Source: Diploscapter coronatus
Lineage: Eukaryota; Nematoda; Chromadorea; Rhabditida; Rhabditidae
Length of the DNA: 64,000 nt
Assembly: GCA_964036155.1 (NCBI GenBank)
Contig: OZ038423.1
Location: forward strand, 25,497,249-25,561,248
Reading direction: 5' to 3'
Shown here piece by piece: positions 22,453-34,459 of the stretch. Each line of letters starts with the position of its first letter. The stretch's first letter is position 1. The translations under genes and the position numbers were made by a program. Under the pieces are notes generated by a model. That model was not told the origin of the DNA. It worked only from the letters and a program-made list of their open reading frames with translations, and did no database searches.

Positions 22453-23218
22453 TCAGTTGAGCCTCTGCCACCTGCTGGGCGGCCAGATGATGTGTGTGGC
22501 TCGATTGCGGACCAATCCTCTGCTCACCTAATCATTTGATCGTTCGTTCTAGTTATCATTTATCTTTCATTGTTGGATCTGATATATATTAGATTATCGC
22601 CTAGCATGTTTTTAGAGAAACTCATCTAGTTATCCCTGAGACTATATTAAGACATTCCATTTTATATCCTCTACTTGTACTACATATTCATGTGATTAGT
22701 TGTGCTAGTTGGAATAAAGTTTTATCCCTTTCAAAGATTTGAGATTTACCGGTCCATAGATGTTGCTGTCGTAGGCATTCTCCGGGTTGTCGCTCTCCAT
22801 CCACAACTGACCAGAGGGAATCATCATCAGCATTTCGTGCTTCTTCGGTCTGAATCGACAATCTACAAAACCAGACTGAGTGGACTGACTTGACGAATTC
22901 ATTCTCGACTGCGGTCACCCGTTTGATGTGCAATTTGTCGGGATTGCGAGGAGGACTGCAACATTGCATTCATTTGAGTAACTTTTAATCCGAAACATAC
23001 ATGAAAGTGACGATGTCTCCCCTGACAGCCCCCTTAGCTCCCCAGGGAGTGACCCAGACGAAGTCTCGTGCAGTCCACCTGCTGTCCTCGCCCTGCAGCG
23101 TGGGAGTCATCGAGGCTCCAACCACCATCGCCGGATGGCCGATGCAGTCGAACAGGGTGATGACCACACACCCGCCCAACGCACATTTCCCCACAAATCG
23201 CGCAATTCGTCTGGCCAT
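22453..23218 (-). CDS. immp-2: Mitochondrial inner membrane protease subunit 2 (IMMP2L, S26 peptidase)
   Basis: Four exons (23218-23001, 22955-22890, 22849-22750, 22527-22453) total 459 nt, 152 aa. The enzyme removes bipartite intermembrane-space sorting signals. An N-terminal hydrophobic segment (about 12-34) anchors it. The catalytic serine is Ser36 in VVGASMTPTL and the general-base lysine is Lys84 in LHIKRVTA, spaced as in the human protein (Ser43/Lys91). Downstream are the S26 boxes IPSGQLWMESDNPENAYDSN and IYGPVSRGLVRNRATHIIWP. The Asn/Asp-Ser box (YDSN) separates IMP1/IMP2 from bacterial leader peptidases. The Met start is at 23218 with only 225 bp before the large foldback element begins. 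Intron 2 is just 40 nt. It converges on the NCKIPSD-like gene with 175 bp between stops. Confidence 0.95.
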
Positions 23219-23456
23219 CTTCGTTTTCGGCTACTGCAAGGAACGAAAATAAATCGACCGCAATGGCTGCACAACGCTGTAATGACCAGTTGACTCGGAG
23301 TTTTCAGCTTCGAACAAAAGTCTACAGTAATCTCATGCTTGAAAGCCTTCATCTTGCTTTCGTTGCCCCGAGGAAAAATTGAACAAATGTGAAGTCGAAT
23401 ATATCGCTCTGTCCAATTCGACTGTCGATTTGCATCCGTTTCATCGTCCAACGGCT

Positions 23457-23613
23457 TTTTGTATAGTTCACCCGTTCACCTGTTCACCCTTTTGTATAGT
23501 TCACCCGTTCACCTGTTCACCCTTTTGTATTGTTCACCGTTTGTATTGTTCACCCTTTTGAATAGTTCACCTTTTGTATTGTTCACCCTTTTGTATTGTT
23601 CACCCTCATTTCG
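23457..23613. repeat. Terminal minisatellite, left arm of the foldback element
   Basis: Eight or more imperfect units around TTTTGTATTGTTCACCC (about 17 bp), with variant GTATAGTTCACCCG and GTTCACCTG units near the tip. The mirror-image array lies at 28231-28401. Confidence 0.9.
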
Positions 23614-25242
23614 CCAACTGCGCCAAAGAACTCAAATTCGTAATGTTTCGTCCGCAATCTGGAAATGAAGGCACCTATTTATTCAAACCAAAATAGCCGG
23701 AAAGAAAGTCTCGACTTATAATTTTCAAATTTAGCATATTTTCGTCAATATTATGTAAAATTTAGAATTTTCTTTAGAAATTTCATATAGTAACTCATAA
23801 TAATCGGAAATAACTTACTATTTTGGCAACTTGTAAAAGTAACCCCGAATTTAAAAAATGTCAGTAGCATACCGAATGACCCCAAAAAGTGTCAAATCGA
23901 TATGCTAATTATATTCTACATTTAATCTCCTTCAATTTCATGTATGGTATCCTTAGGTAGTAAATTTCTACTTGTCTTCAATAAGATCCCCTAGAGTTAA
24001 CTATAGGAAACTCAGAGTATCTGACAGAAATAGAGGTTTTTGAGATACCTAATTCCCGAAGTTCACTATAGACCCCCAAACCCCCTATCAAAATGAACTA
24101 TTCTATCATGTCTTACTATTTCTGAAGTCTATAGGCCATTACATCCATCTTTCTGGTCATTGGACTCACTCATGTACTCAAAATCGAGGTAAATTTACAT
24201 TACCGTCCCTACAAGTGATCACAGTGATCCCGGAACTTCTAGTTGCCGATCAGGGAATGGCTAGTTTTCAACAGGACTATCAAATTTACTAATTCCATAT
24301 CCTGATTAGGTTCTTTATAGTCATTCGGGGGTGACTATGAGGGTTGAATTGGGTCTATTTTCAAAAAAATCGAAAATTTCAAAAATTCAACCATTTCATG
24401 TAGGGCTACTATTCTAGAAGCTCTCAGTAGCTGATCGGGGAATAACTGACTTCCCTTTTTGATAACATATCTCCAAACATCATATCTGTTTTGGTAGTAC
24501 TGAAGTCATCTTAGGTCACTGTCGACTTTTTTCGACCAAACCGACATATGGCTGCAAAATATGACATTTATCCCCACCGAATGACCCGGAAAAGTGACAA
24601 ATCGATATGCTAATTAGTCTAATTATATTCTACACGAAATCTCCTTCAATTTCATGTATGATCTTCATAGATACTAAATTTCCACTTGTCTCCAACAAGA
24701 TCCCTTAGAATTACTATAGGAAATTGATGATATCTGACAGAAATAGAGGTTTTATAGATGTCTGATTCGGGAAGAATGTCATAGATCTCCAAATCGCCTA
24801 CCAAAATGAACCATTCTGTCATGTCTTACTATCTCTGAAGTCTATAGCCCATTACATCCATCTCTGGAGTCACTGGGCTCGCTCATGTATAGGGAGTTTC
24901 AAGTTTATCTCCATATTTTACTTTTTGAATATTTTTCTTTTTTATTTTTCATCCAAATTGAGTACGGTTTTTTGCATACTACTCTCCTTACCTTATGATT
25001 TTGTCTGGTATAGCTCTTTAATCGAAACAAATTACCCACACCCATAAAACCACCTGTTTTGTCAAAAACTAATTCTTGGTACCTAAGAAAATGTTCAAAG
25101 ATTCATAACTTTCTTATTTCGGAACAAAATTTCATTATTCTTTTTTTATTCGACAGCATCTAGTCTCTAGATTATCATGCATCAAGAGATAATTTTTTTG
25201 AATACTAACTTCTGCGGAAATGCGCATTTTTCGCGTCTCGAT

Positions 25243-26250
25243 TGCAGACTTTTCTATCCGTACTGCCTATACGCGTAAATGACGTCGGAAAAATTCGTCC
25301 TTCCAGTATGCTGTGCAGAATGACACGACGAACAACTTTTCTTTCAGGACCGACCTCGGATTCATTATCGTTAGGGCTCCAAAATTTTTTGAAGTTCGAC
25401 GGCCAAATTCAGCATAATGATTTTTTAGTAAAAATTTTCAAAAAATCATATCTCCCTGTGTGTGCATATTCTAAAATAACTTCTGGAACAAAAGTTGTTC
25501 ATCATGTCCATCTGCACAACATATCGAAAGGACAATTTTTTCCAACGCCATTTACGTGTAAACGTAGTACGGGCGTATAGGGTATCTTCGGGTAGCTTTT
25601 TCCTGCCAAAATTAATTTTCAAAAAATTTCTTGCTACTTTTAGATTATTCTCCTGTTGAATATCTGCAAAATAAAAAAATAATTACGAAAATTTTCCAGG
25701 TACATAGGAAGATATGATTTTTTGAAATTTACTGTCCAAACAGCACTTTGCAATAATTAGTCATTGAACTTCAAAAAATTCTGGAGCTCCAACGATAGCG
25801 ATTCGAGAGTTGGCCCAATGACGAAAGTTGTTCAGCATGTCATTTTACACAACATATTGGAAGGACGGATTTTTCCAACGCCATTTACGCATAAACCCAG
25901 TACGGGTATATGGGGTAATTTCGGGTAAATTTTACCCGTCAAAATTAATTTTCAAAAAATTTCTTTTTATTTTTCCCATATTCTCCTCGACAAGATCTAA
26001 GAAACAAAAAAATAATTATCAAATTTGGTTTAGAAATAAGAAAATTATGAATTTTTAAAAATTTGTGCTAAAAAAGCATTATGCTGAATTTGGCCGTCGA
26101 ACTTCAAAAAATTCTGGAGCTCCAACGGTAGCGATTCGAGAGTTGGTCCAGTGATGAAAGTTGTTCAGCATATCATTCTACGCAACATACTGGAAGGGCA
26201 GATTTTTCCAACGTCATTTACGCATATAGGCAGTACGGATCTAAAAGTCC
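25243..26250. repeat. Central ~333-bp tandem array of the foldback element
   Basis: Three direct copies of a segment running from AGTTGTTCA to CAGTACGG-like sequence start near 25496, 25825 and 26158, a period of 332-335 bp. Each contains TTTTTCCAACG.CATTTACG. A further inverted copy occupies about 25250-25345 and continues the palindrome (CGTACTGCCTATACGCGTAAATGACGTC...). Flanking copies of TTCAAAAAATTCTGGAGCTC appear near 25770 and 26103. No coding function is apparent. Confidence 0.75.
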
Positions 26251-28230
26251 GTAATCGAGACGCGAAAAGTGCGCATTTCTGCAGAAATTGGTATTCAAGA
26301 TTTTTTATCTCTGATGTATGATAATCTAGAGACTAGATGCTGTCGAATAAAAAAAGAATAATGAAATTTTGTTCCGAAATAAGAAAGTTATGAATCTTTG
26401 AACATTTTCTTAGGTACCAAGAATTAGTTTTTGACAAAACAGGTGGTTTTATGGGCGTGGATAATTTGTTTCGATTAAAGAGCTATACCAGACAAAATCA
26501 TAAGGTAAGGAGAGTAGTATGCAAAAAACCGTACTCAATTTGGATGAAAAATAAAAAAGAAAGTTATTCAAAAAGTAAAATAGGGAGAAAACCCTGAAAA
26601 ACCTGTACATGAGTGAGCCCAGTGACTCCAGAGATGGATGTAATGGCCTATAGACTTCAGAAATAGTAAGACATGACAGAATGGTTCATTTTGATAGGGG
26701 GTTTGGGGGTCTATAGTGAACTTCTGTAATCACACCTCTCTAAAACCTCTATTTCTGTCAGATCTCATGAACTTCCTATAGTAATTTTAAGGGATCTTGT
26801 TGAAGACAAGTGGAAATTTAGTATCTATGAAGATCATATATGAAATTGAAGGAAATTAAGTATAGAAGATAGTTAGCCTAATTAGCATATTTATTTACCA
26901 CTTTTTCGAGTCATTCAGTGGGGGTGAATGCCATATTTTGCAGTCATATCTCGGTTTGGTCGGAAAAAGTCGACATAGTGACCCAGGGTGACTTCATTAC
27001 TATCAAAACAGATATGATATTTGGAGATATGTTATCAGAGAGGATAATTAGTTATTCCCCGATCGCCAGCTAGAAGTTTCGAGATCACTGTGATCACTTA
27101 TAGGGACGTAATGTAAATTTACCTCGATTTTGAGTGAATGAGTGAGCCCAGTGACCAGAAAGATGGATATAATGGCCTATAAACTTCAGAAATAGGTGTA
27201 TCACATCCAACTGGTCATTTTGGTAGGCGATTTGGGGATCTATGACATACTTTTGGAATTAGGTATCTCAAAAACCTCTATTTCTGTCAGATACTCTGAG
27301 TTTCCTATAGTTAACTCTAGGGGATATTGCTGGAGACAAGTGGAAATGTGGCACCTAGGGAAGTCATACATGAAATTGAAGGAGATTAAGCGTAGAATAT
27401 AATCAGGCTAATTAGAATATCGACTTGTCACTTTTCGAGTCATTCAGTGGGGGTGAAAGTCATATTTTGCAGCCATATGTTGGCTTGGTCCAGTTGTAAC
27501 CCCATAACTCAACTAGGCATATCCGAGTATGGTGATTATGACATGGTATCAGGAGTACTGATACCAGAGATGAAATACAGACCATGAACGACCATTTTCG
27601 GATATGTTTTGGACTGCTACGGTCGCTCGAGTATGTCTATAGTGAACGTTTCATCATTTTTGAGTACATGAGTGAGCCCAGTGACTCCAGAGATGGATGT
27701 AGTGACCTATAGACTTCAGAAATAGTAAGACATGATAGAATAGTTCATTTTGATAGGGGGTTTGGGGGTCTATAGTGAACTTCGGGAATTAGGTATCTCA
27801 AAAACCTCTATTTCTGTCAGATACTCTGAGTTTCCTATAGTTAACTCTAGGGGATCTTATTGAAGACAAGTAGAAATTTACTACCTAAGGATACCATACA
27901 TGAAATTGAAGGAGATTAAATGTAGAATATAATTAGCATATCGATTTGACACTTTTTGGGGTCATTCGGTATGCTACTGACATTTTTTAAATTCGGGGTT
28001 ACTTTTACAAGTTGCCAAAATAGTAAGTTATTTCCGATTATTATGAGTTACTATATGAAATTTCTAAAGAAAATTCTAAATTTTACATAATATTGACGAA
28101 AATATGCTAAATTTGAAAATTATAAGTCGAGACTTTCTTTCCGGCTATTTTGGTTTGAATAAATAGGTGCCTTCATTTCCAGATTGCGGACGAAACATTA
28201 CGAATTTGAGTTCTTTGGCGCAGTTGGCGA

Positions 28231-28401
28231 AATGAGGGTGAACAATACAAAAGGGCGAACAATACAAAAGGTGAACTATTCAAAAGGGTGAACAATACAA
28301 AAAGGTGAACAGGTGAACGGGTGAACAATACAAAAAGGTGAACTATTCAAAAGGGTGAACAATACAAAAGGGTGAACAGGTGAACGGGTGAACTATACAA
28401 G
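28231..28401. repeat. Terminal minisatellite, right arm of the foldback element
   Basis: Imperfect ~17-bp units around GGGTGAACAATACAAAA, the reverse complement of the left-end array, with GGTGAACGGGTGAAC variants near the tip. Copy number and unit order differ slightly from the left side. Confidence 0.9.
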
Positions 28402-28415
28402 AAGCCTCGTCCAAC

Positions 28416-28811
28416 ACATTCTCTCTTCGCCCCGCCCACTTCTCTTTGTCCGCTTTGCATTTATTCATCCCGCTGCTTTTCTCATTTGAAACACTTTTGT
28501 CACAAGATTGTCGTTACTTTTCTGATTTTCATAATGTCTTCGTTTTCATTCGTTCCATTCGGGCACGGAATATTCCGTCTCGAAAACCCGAATTTCGGTC
28601 ATTTTTGGGCCCATTCCATTTCGTTTCGCGTCCTGAAAATTTAGGAAGCGAATTCTGTTCCGCGCTGTGTTTCGAAAATCTCCAAATTCCATTTCGTACA
28701 ACCCTAGTTTCATTGAATTATTCAAGCTCCAGAGTCCCTCGTTCGCAATAAATGAACCGTAATGAATCGAGAAACTGCGAGATAATTTTAGATTTTAAGC
28801 GACTAATTGAA
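28416..28811. other. Gap between the foldback element and ATAD2, with a TTCCGTTYCG-type interspersed repeat
   Basis: About 28540-28710 is low-complexity sequence built of ATTCCATTTCG/TTCGAAAA-like words ending TTTCGTACAACCCTAGTTT. A similar block at 53635-53705 ends TTCGTACAACCCTGATTA. The ATAD2 promoter should be in the last 100 bp. A 101-residue frame here is not accepted as a gene. Confidence 0.45.
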
Positions 28812-31800
28812 ATGGGGCGTCACAGTGGATTGTCGCCTCAGAAGGACGTGCGGAGGTCGACCCGAGACAGAAGTGCCACGTATGGGTGGTAAGCAATGCA
28901 GAGGCACTCAACAAACTCACGAATGAATTGCAGTTTGGACGAGGATCGACTGTTCTCGAACGTGCTCAAGATGAGTGGAAAGTCCATCAATTCCGTAGTG
29001 AGCGAGGCCCAGAGACTGCGCGATAAGGAGGCCGCTGAGGCAGGACAGCCGCTGGGCTACTTCCGCCCGAGGAGACATGCACAGCCACAATTCACTCTGC
29101 CCGACTCGACTGATGAAGAGGAGGATGTACCTCCGAAGAAGAAGCTGCGCAAGAGGAGCGATGACGGCCTTGTGTACAGGGAGCGGGGCAACACTGCAAC
29201 CGAGAGGAGACGAGTTGTGCTCGACGATGATGAAGAGGTGAACAATCACCGAGTTCAACACAAATAAGTCCTTTGGAATTCCAGGAAAACAGTGCTCGTT
29301 CGAATGCAGTGGAAGTGGAAGTGGAAGAGGAGGCGATGCACTCGTCAAGCGGCTACAAAAGAAGCGCCAGAGCGAGGAGCACTAGGAATTCGGGCGGACT
29401 GGGCAGTGGAATTGGGAACGAAACGGGGGATGAATTGCAGACGCCCGTGAGGCAGATGAGGAGAACTGCGAAGAACGAGGAGGACATTGTGCAGGTGAAG
29501 AGACTAATTTTCTGCAGCAAATACTGAGATGAACTTCAGGAGACAGAGGAAAAGCATCTCCGAAGCCGAACAAAACCGAAACAGGAAGAAGAAGAAGAAG
29601 AAGAAGAGAAGATGGAAGAAGGCACTGGGGGAGAAGGGGCAGAGAATGGGAATGAAGAGCCAGAGGAAGAGGAGGACGAGCCCAGCGAACCCAGGCAGTA
29701 CGAACTCCGAAGGAACAGAGCGCCTGTCGACAGACTCAATATCAGGTACACTTTCCGCAATTATTCAAGGAATGCTACAGCAATGTCTGTAGTTTCAACC
29801 AGTCGGGCGTCAAGGAACGAGAAAGGGAGGCCAGGAGTGAGACGCTCAGAAGACTGCAGGCACTCGAGAGGCAGAACAGGATGGAGAGGAGATACGAGAG
29901 CAAGATGCACAGAAGAAACAAGAGGTTGGACAACCCATGGAATGCTACAACAAATTGAGTGAATTGCAGTCGCCGTCGCATTGTGAGAAGCGATTCGGAT
30001 TCGACAGACAATGAGGAGGACAGAAGACATGGAGGGATGAGGCGAGGCAGAGCGAACGATGAAGAGATGTTCGAGCAGAGGAAGGAGAGGAGCATGGCCA
30101 AACACAGGGCCAGGTTCATGCCCATTAACCTGGCCGAAAAGGACCTCACTTCGGGACAGGGGATAGTTCGCGACCGACTCCGACAGACTGGAGGAGCCTC
30201 CTGCAGCGACATCGACCCCATGAGCATCGATTTGAATGTCGGATTTGACCAGGTTCGGCTTGAATTGACATTTCAACAAACCCTCGTTCTTGTCGCAGAT
30301 CGGCGGTTTGGACGGACACATCCAGTCTCTGAAAGAAGTGGTCGTGTTTCCCATGCTCTATCCAAACGTCTTCAAGCAGTTCGACATCAACCCGCCCAAA
30401 GGAGTCATTTTCTATGGACCACCTGGTATGTCATCAGACCTAGGGAGAATTTGAGTCCGACTCAAAAATATACGGGGGTAGGTCACAGAGCGAAATTTGC
30501 GTTGTGACTTCATCGTGAATATAGGAAACTTGAAAACTAAATGCTAGATATTTAAAAATTGAAGACAATGTTATAGGGGTTAGGTCGCATAACCATCCTG
30601 ACTTTAAGTTCTCCCTAGGGTTGTGTGCCATTCAATTGCTTTTTTTCAATGCACTCTGTTCAGGAACTGGAAAGACTCTTGTGGCTCGAGCTCTGGCGAA
30701 CGAATGCAGAAAGGGCGCAAATAAAGTGGCCTTCTTCATGCGGAAAGGGGCTGATTGCCTGTCCAAATGGGTTGGGGAATCTGAAAGACAATTGAGGTCT
30801 GCATTTTGCTTCTTGAAAACCTCGGAATTTCTCTATTTTCAGACTGCTATTCGATCAGGCCTATTCGATGCGTCCCTCGATCATTTTCTTCGATGAAATC
30901 GACGGCCTCGCCCCCGTTCGCTCTTCCAGACAGGACCAGATTCACGCGAGCATTGTCAGTACTCTCCTTGCACTCATGGATGGATTGGACAGCAGAGGAG
31001 AGGTACATTCGCATTCTGTTGCATTCTAACAAGAGAAACTATCGCACGGTCTGTCGACACAGCGTAAAATTTGTGCACTATTACGACCAAATTGAATTTC
31101 CCCTAAAAATGTTAGCCGATTCTGTGAATAGCACTGGTAGTTTTCTTTGTAAGGCAAATTCAATCCCGTTGCAGGTGATTGTGATCGGTGCAACGAATCG
31201 TCTCGACACTCTAGATCCCGCTTTGAGAAGGCCTGGCAGATTCGACAGAGAACTGCGCTTCGCACTGCCTGACAGAGCTGCCAGATTGCAGATTCTAGAT
31301 ATTCACACGGGCACGTGGAACGAGAACAAACCTGACAGGGAGACGCTCGAGTGGATTGCGGACAACAGCAGCGGATATTGCGGGGCTGATTTGAAGGTAC
31401 TTGGCTCATTGAAAGACGCGTCTTATTTCTTCTTCTTGCAGTATCTGTGTACCGAGGCAGTCCTGATTGCATTGCGCATGCAATATCCTCACATCTACAT
31501 GACGAATGACCGATTGGCTGTCGATATTCAAAAGATCAAGGTCAAGAAGGAGCACTTCCTCGATGCAATGAGGAAGATCGTTCCTGCTTCCAGAAGAGGT
31601 CTGCACAACTTCTTTTGAGTTCTCTTCAATTGGTTCAAATGCTGCTTGCAGACATGTCAATTCCCTGCCGCCCTCTAAACGACCGCACCTCGATTCTGAT
31701 CGGCTCGACCATCGACTGCATTCTCTCTGCCAACATTCCCTCTGGCTACAAGAACTACCAGACTCTGCAGAACAACGAGCAGATCAGCCCATTGGAGAAG

Positions 31801-34459
31801 GTGGTGAGGGCTCTCGAGCCGCCTCCCACGGTGCCTGCTACTCGCTTGCTGCTGGTGGGCAGTGCAGCCACCCCCGATGCGGGTCAAACTGCATACATTC
31901 TGCCTGCACTGCTCAGCAGACTCGACCATTTGCCTGTCTTCTCCATTGGAATCAGCAAGATCTTCTCAGACGGCCATCCTGAGGTATTCATTTCTAATTC
32001 TTCTATGAAAAACTACAGGGTGGGCAAAATTACGAACACATGAGTGCTTTTGGAACAAGTTTGAGCTTTTTTGATTGGTAGAGAGAGCTAAGCTAATTGT
32101 ATACGAAATTTTAGAAAGTTTCTTGCGCAAAAATATTCTTGACTAATAAATCAAGCGAAAGTACCTGTAATTTTGCCCGCCTATTATAGTGATTTGCAGG
32201 AAGCCCTCTCGGTCACGATGCAATCAGCGGTTCGTGCCGCGTCTTCAGGCCCCTGCATCGTGCTGCTCCCCTCTGCAGATGAGTGGTTCTCTGTCGTCTC
32301 GCCCTCGGTCGCTCATGTGGTTTGTTCTTCTCTTCAGTTCCCCTCCAGATTCACTCGCTTTCCAGTTGCAAACAGCCCTGGATTCTCTCTCTGGCTCTAC
32401 TCCAATCATGCTGCTCGCCACAGTCAATTCCAACTACGAGCAGGCCAGTGACAATGCAAAGAGGCTGTTCAGATTTGCAGAGACTGTCAGGTACTCGATC
32501 AAATGCAGCTACAGTAAATAATTCTCGTTTCGCAGTATGCCTGCAATCTCTCCATCCAGCAGCAAGCAGTACTTCGAATTCGTGTTCGCCCCCATTCAGC
32601 TGCCTCCCAAAGTGTTCGATCCCAGTCAATACGAGATTCCCTTGAAAGCTGCAGAGGCAAAGCCGGATGAAGTGACGAGAAAACTGAGTGCAGAGGAAGC
32701 CCGACAACTGGAGAAGCACTACGAGTCACAGCAGAGGCAGTTCAGAATATTCCTCAGAGACAAACTCAGTGAGCCTTTGAATTTTCTATTCATATCGTGT
32801 GAACTCCCCTTTGCAGACAGAATCATCCGCGACCGTCGCTTCACGATCTTTGTGATGCCTGTCGACGCCGAGGACGCAGAGGACTACTATGAAGTGATCA
32901 CGAGTCCGCTCTGTCTCACTGAAATGATGGAGAAAATTGACAAGTCAGAATGGTTGCATTTGGGCTGGAAGAAGAGGGTGAATTGCAGGAAGGAGTACGT
33001 TCATCCCGATGAGTTCCTGAGCGACATAAAACTGATAGTGACGAATGCTCTCGAGTACAACCCGAACGTGAGCGTGGAGGACAAGCAGATCAGACACGCG
33101 GCTATGGGGCTGAGGGAGGTCTCTGAGGAGATATTCGACTCCGAGCTGGACGAAGATTTTGTTGGAGCTATGGAGGTTTGACTTCACATTAATCTAGAAA
33201 TGAGGATGAAATTGCAGACGACAGCCAAACTGCTTCGAGAAGCAGGCATCAGGCCAGTGAACGAGCGACTCATCGACCTGCCCGAGGGATTCGTGCGAAC
33301 GGAGAAGTGGAGTGTGAATGACTACGCGATGCGGAAGAATGGCAGCATGATTCTCAAGGCGAAGATGGACAAGGAAAGGGCCACTGAGAACAGGACTCCC
33401 GTTGGAAATGAGGCTGAGGAGAGACAGGTCTCCAAGGTTATTCTTTGGCTTTTGACTAACAAGTCAATGTGATTCTTGCAGGCTGTTTCGACCTCTGCCC
33501 CTCCCGCTTCTACTTCGATCTCAGCCAATTCCCTCAGTCTGAATCGTAAGAGGAAACACCGCCCTGGCAGCTACAACTTCCCTTCCTCGTCCAGCAAAAA
33601 GAAGAAGGCCAAGCAGATCGTCAAGAAAATTGCCGAGTCTTTGGAAAAGTAAGGGCAATTCATTCATCCCTTCACAATTCAATAACGAATTTTGCAGCTC
33701 CTCTGCTGATAACAAGAACGGCGATGTCTCGGATCAGGAAGATATGAGAGAGAAGGAGAATGGAATGGAGGAGAGGGAGAACGAACCAGAAATTGCGGAG
33801 GGAATGGAAGAAGTAGACGAAGACACGCAGCAGTCGATGGATGTGGTAATTAGGGGGAATCAGGAACAGGGACTCGTCCTCGACTTGCCGAGGGTCGATG
33901 CACTCATCAATAAGGTCAGAAAAGTCGTGTTTCGCAGAAATGAATAAACTAACTTGCAGTGTGCCGCGATGAGCAAGGACTGGTCGATTGACGAATTCGA
34001 GAGACTGGCCGCGAGAATCACGCAGCAGATCGAGGCTTACAAGTACTCTTTACTTTACTCGAATGTTCCCCTGGCTCCAATTTTTCGTGTTTCTTCTCCA
34101 TCTCTCATTACGAAATATTTCGCCTTTGATGATAAACATGACAAAACTTTCCCGGAGGAGAGAGCCGAAACCTTTGTTAGATGTTTCATAAATACTCCAT
34201 ATGCTACCATTGCTCTACAGGCGTTTGCCGCAATTCGTCGTCTTTCGCTAGAAATGAGAAAGTGAACGAAAAAGCGTGTGAAAATGAGAGCGATAAGAAA
34301 CGAGAAAATGAAAACCAGGAGTATTTGAAAGAAAAGCGATATAAAGGCATATTTCCATTCAATTCAGAGAAGAAATGAAATACTTGCAGAGACGAGTGGA
34401 ATCGGCTGGAGCTCATCACCAAACTCGGGGACCTAGTTCTCAACTGGACGAGCAATTAA
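28812..34459 (+). CDS. atad2: ATAD2-type AAA+ ATPase with bromodomain (ANCCA/Yta7/lex-1 family)
   Basis: Twenty-two exons, first 28812-28888 and last 34390-34459, with intermediate starts at 28934, 29284, 29540, 29781, 29970, 30299, 30664, 30843, 31175, 31442, 31652, 32200, 32366, 32536, 32817, 32989, 33218, 33482, 33698 and 33960. The total is 3903 nt, 1300 aa, close to the ~1390 aa of human ATAD2. This is a nuclear chromatin factor that handles histones and reads acetyl-lysine. An acidic, basic-patch N-terminus precedes AAA1: Walker A GPPGTGKT about 447-455, [20 protein letters not shown], Walker [10 protein letters not shown] about 508-515, [21 protein letters not shown] degenerate second AAA follows, then the bromodomain about 940-1060 with the acetyl-lysine-binding Asn1011 in NALEYNPN. 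The C-terminal helices resemble vertebrate ATAD2. Intron 4 is only 35 nt. Confidence 0.96.
30436..30620. mobile_element. ~180-bp inverted-repeat element in ATAD2 intron 7
   Basis: Left end at about 30438 reads ACCTAGGGAGAATTTGAGTC; the right end near 30618, reverse complemented, reads CCCTAGGGAGAACTTAAAGTC. Interior GGGGGTAGGTCACAGAGCGA and GGGGTTAGGTCGCATAACC are related. Non-coding and MITE-like; the intron is 238 nt against a local norm near 45. Confidence 0.65.

Larger units (their letters stand above)
23444..28415. mobile_element. Giant foldback (FB-like) transposable element, 4,954 bp, with 9-bp target duplication
   Basis: The element spans 23453-28406. Its ends are inverted: GGCTTTTTGTATAGTTCACC on the left and, in reverse complement, GGCTTCTTGTATAGTTCACC on the right. 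Perfect direct 9-mers TCGTCCAAC lie immediately outside (23444-23452 and 28407-28415). Arms run inward for about 1.8-2.3 kb each with high similarity, for example CCGGCTATTTTGGTTTGAAT at 28141 mirrored near 23697. Each arm holds diverged copies of a ~330-bp block (23.87-24.18 and 24.58-24.90 kb left; 26.62-26.94, 27.13-27.48 and 27.66-27.99 kb right). The centre is a ~333-bp tandem array. No transposase or any credible coding frame is present, so it is non-autonomous. Long arms, tandem-repeat tips and 9-bp duplication recall Drosophila Foldback elements or Mutator-like elements. Confidence 0.93.

Noticed and set aside
25242..25580. 112-codon open frame inside the foldback
   Set aside because: It lies in a palindromic tandem-repeat region; the other copies of the unit do not keep the frame.
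23453..28406. Two separate opposing transposons
   Set aside because: A single 9-bp duplication brackets the whole unit and the arms share the same repeat order, so one element is the simpler reading.
28446..28751. 101-codon open frame beside the foldback
   Set aside because: Translation of a low-complexity TTCCATTTCG repeat block; no homology seen.
34043..34389. 103-codon open frame within the last ATAD2 intron
   Set aside because: It is a read-through of the exon 21 donor at 34042; the family's C-terminal sequence continues at 34390 in frame instead.
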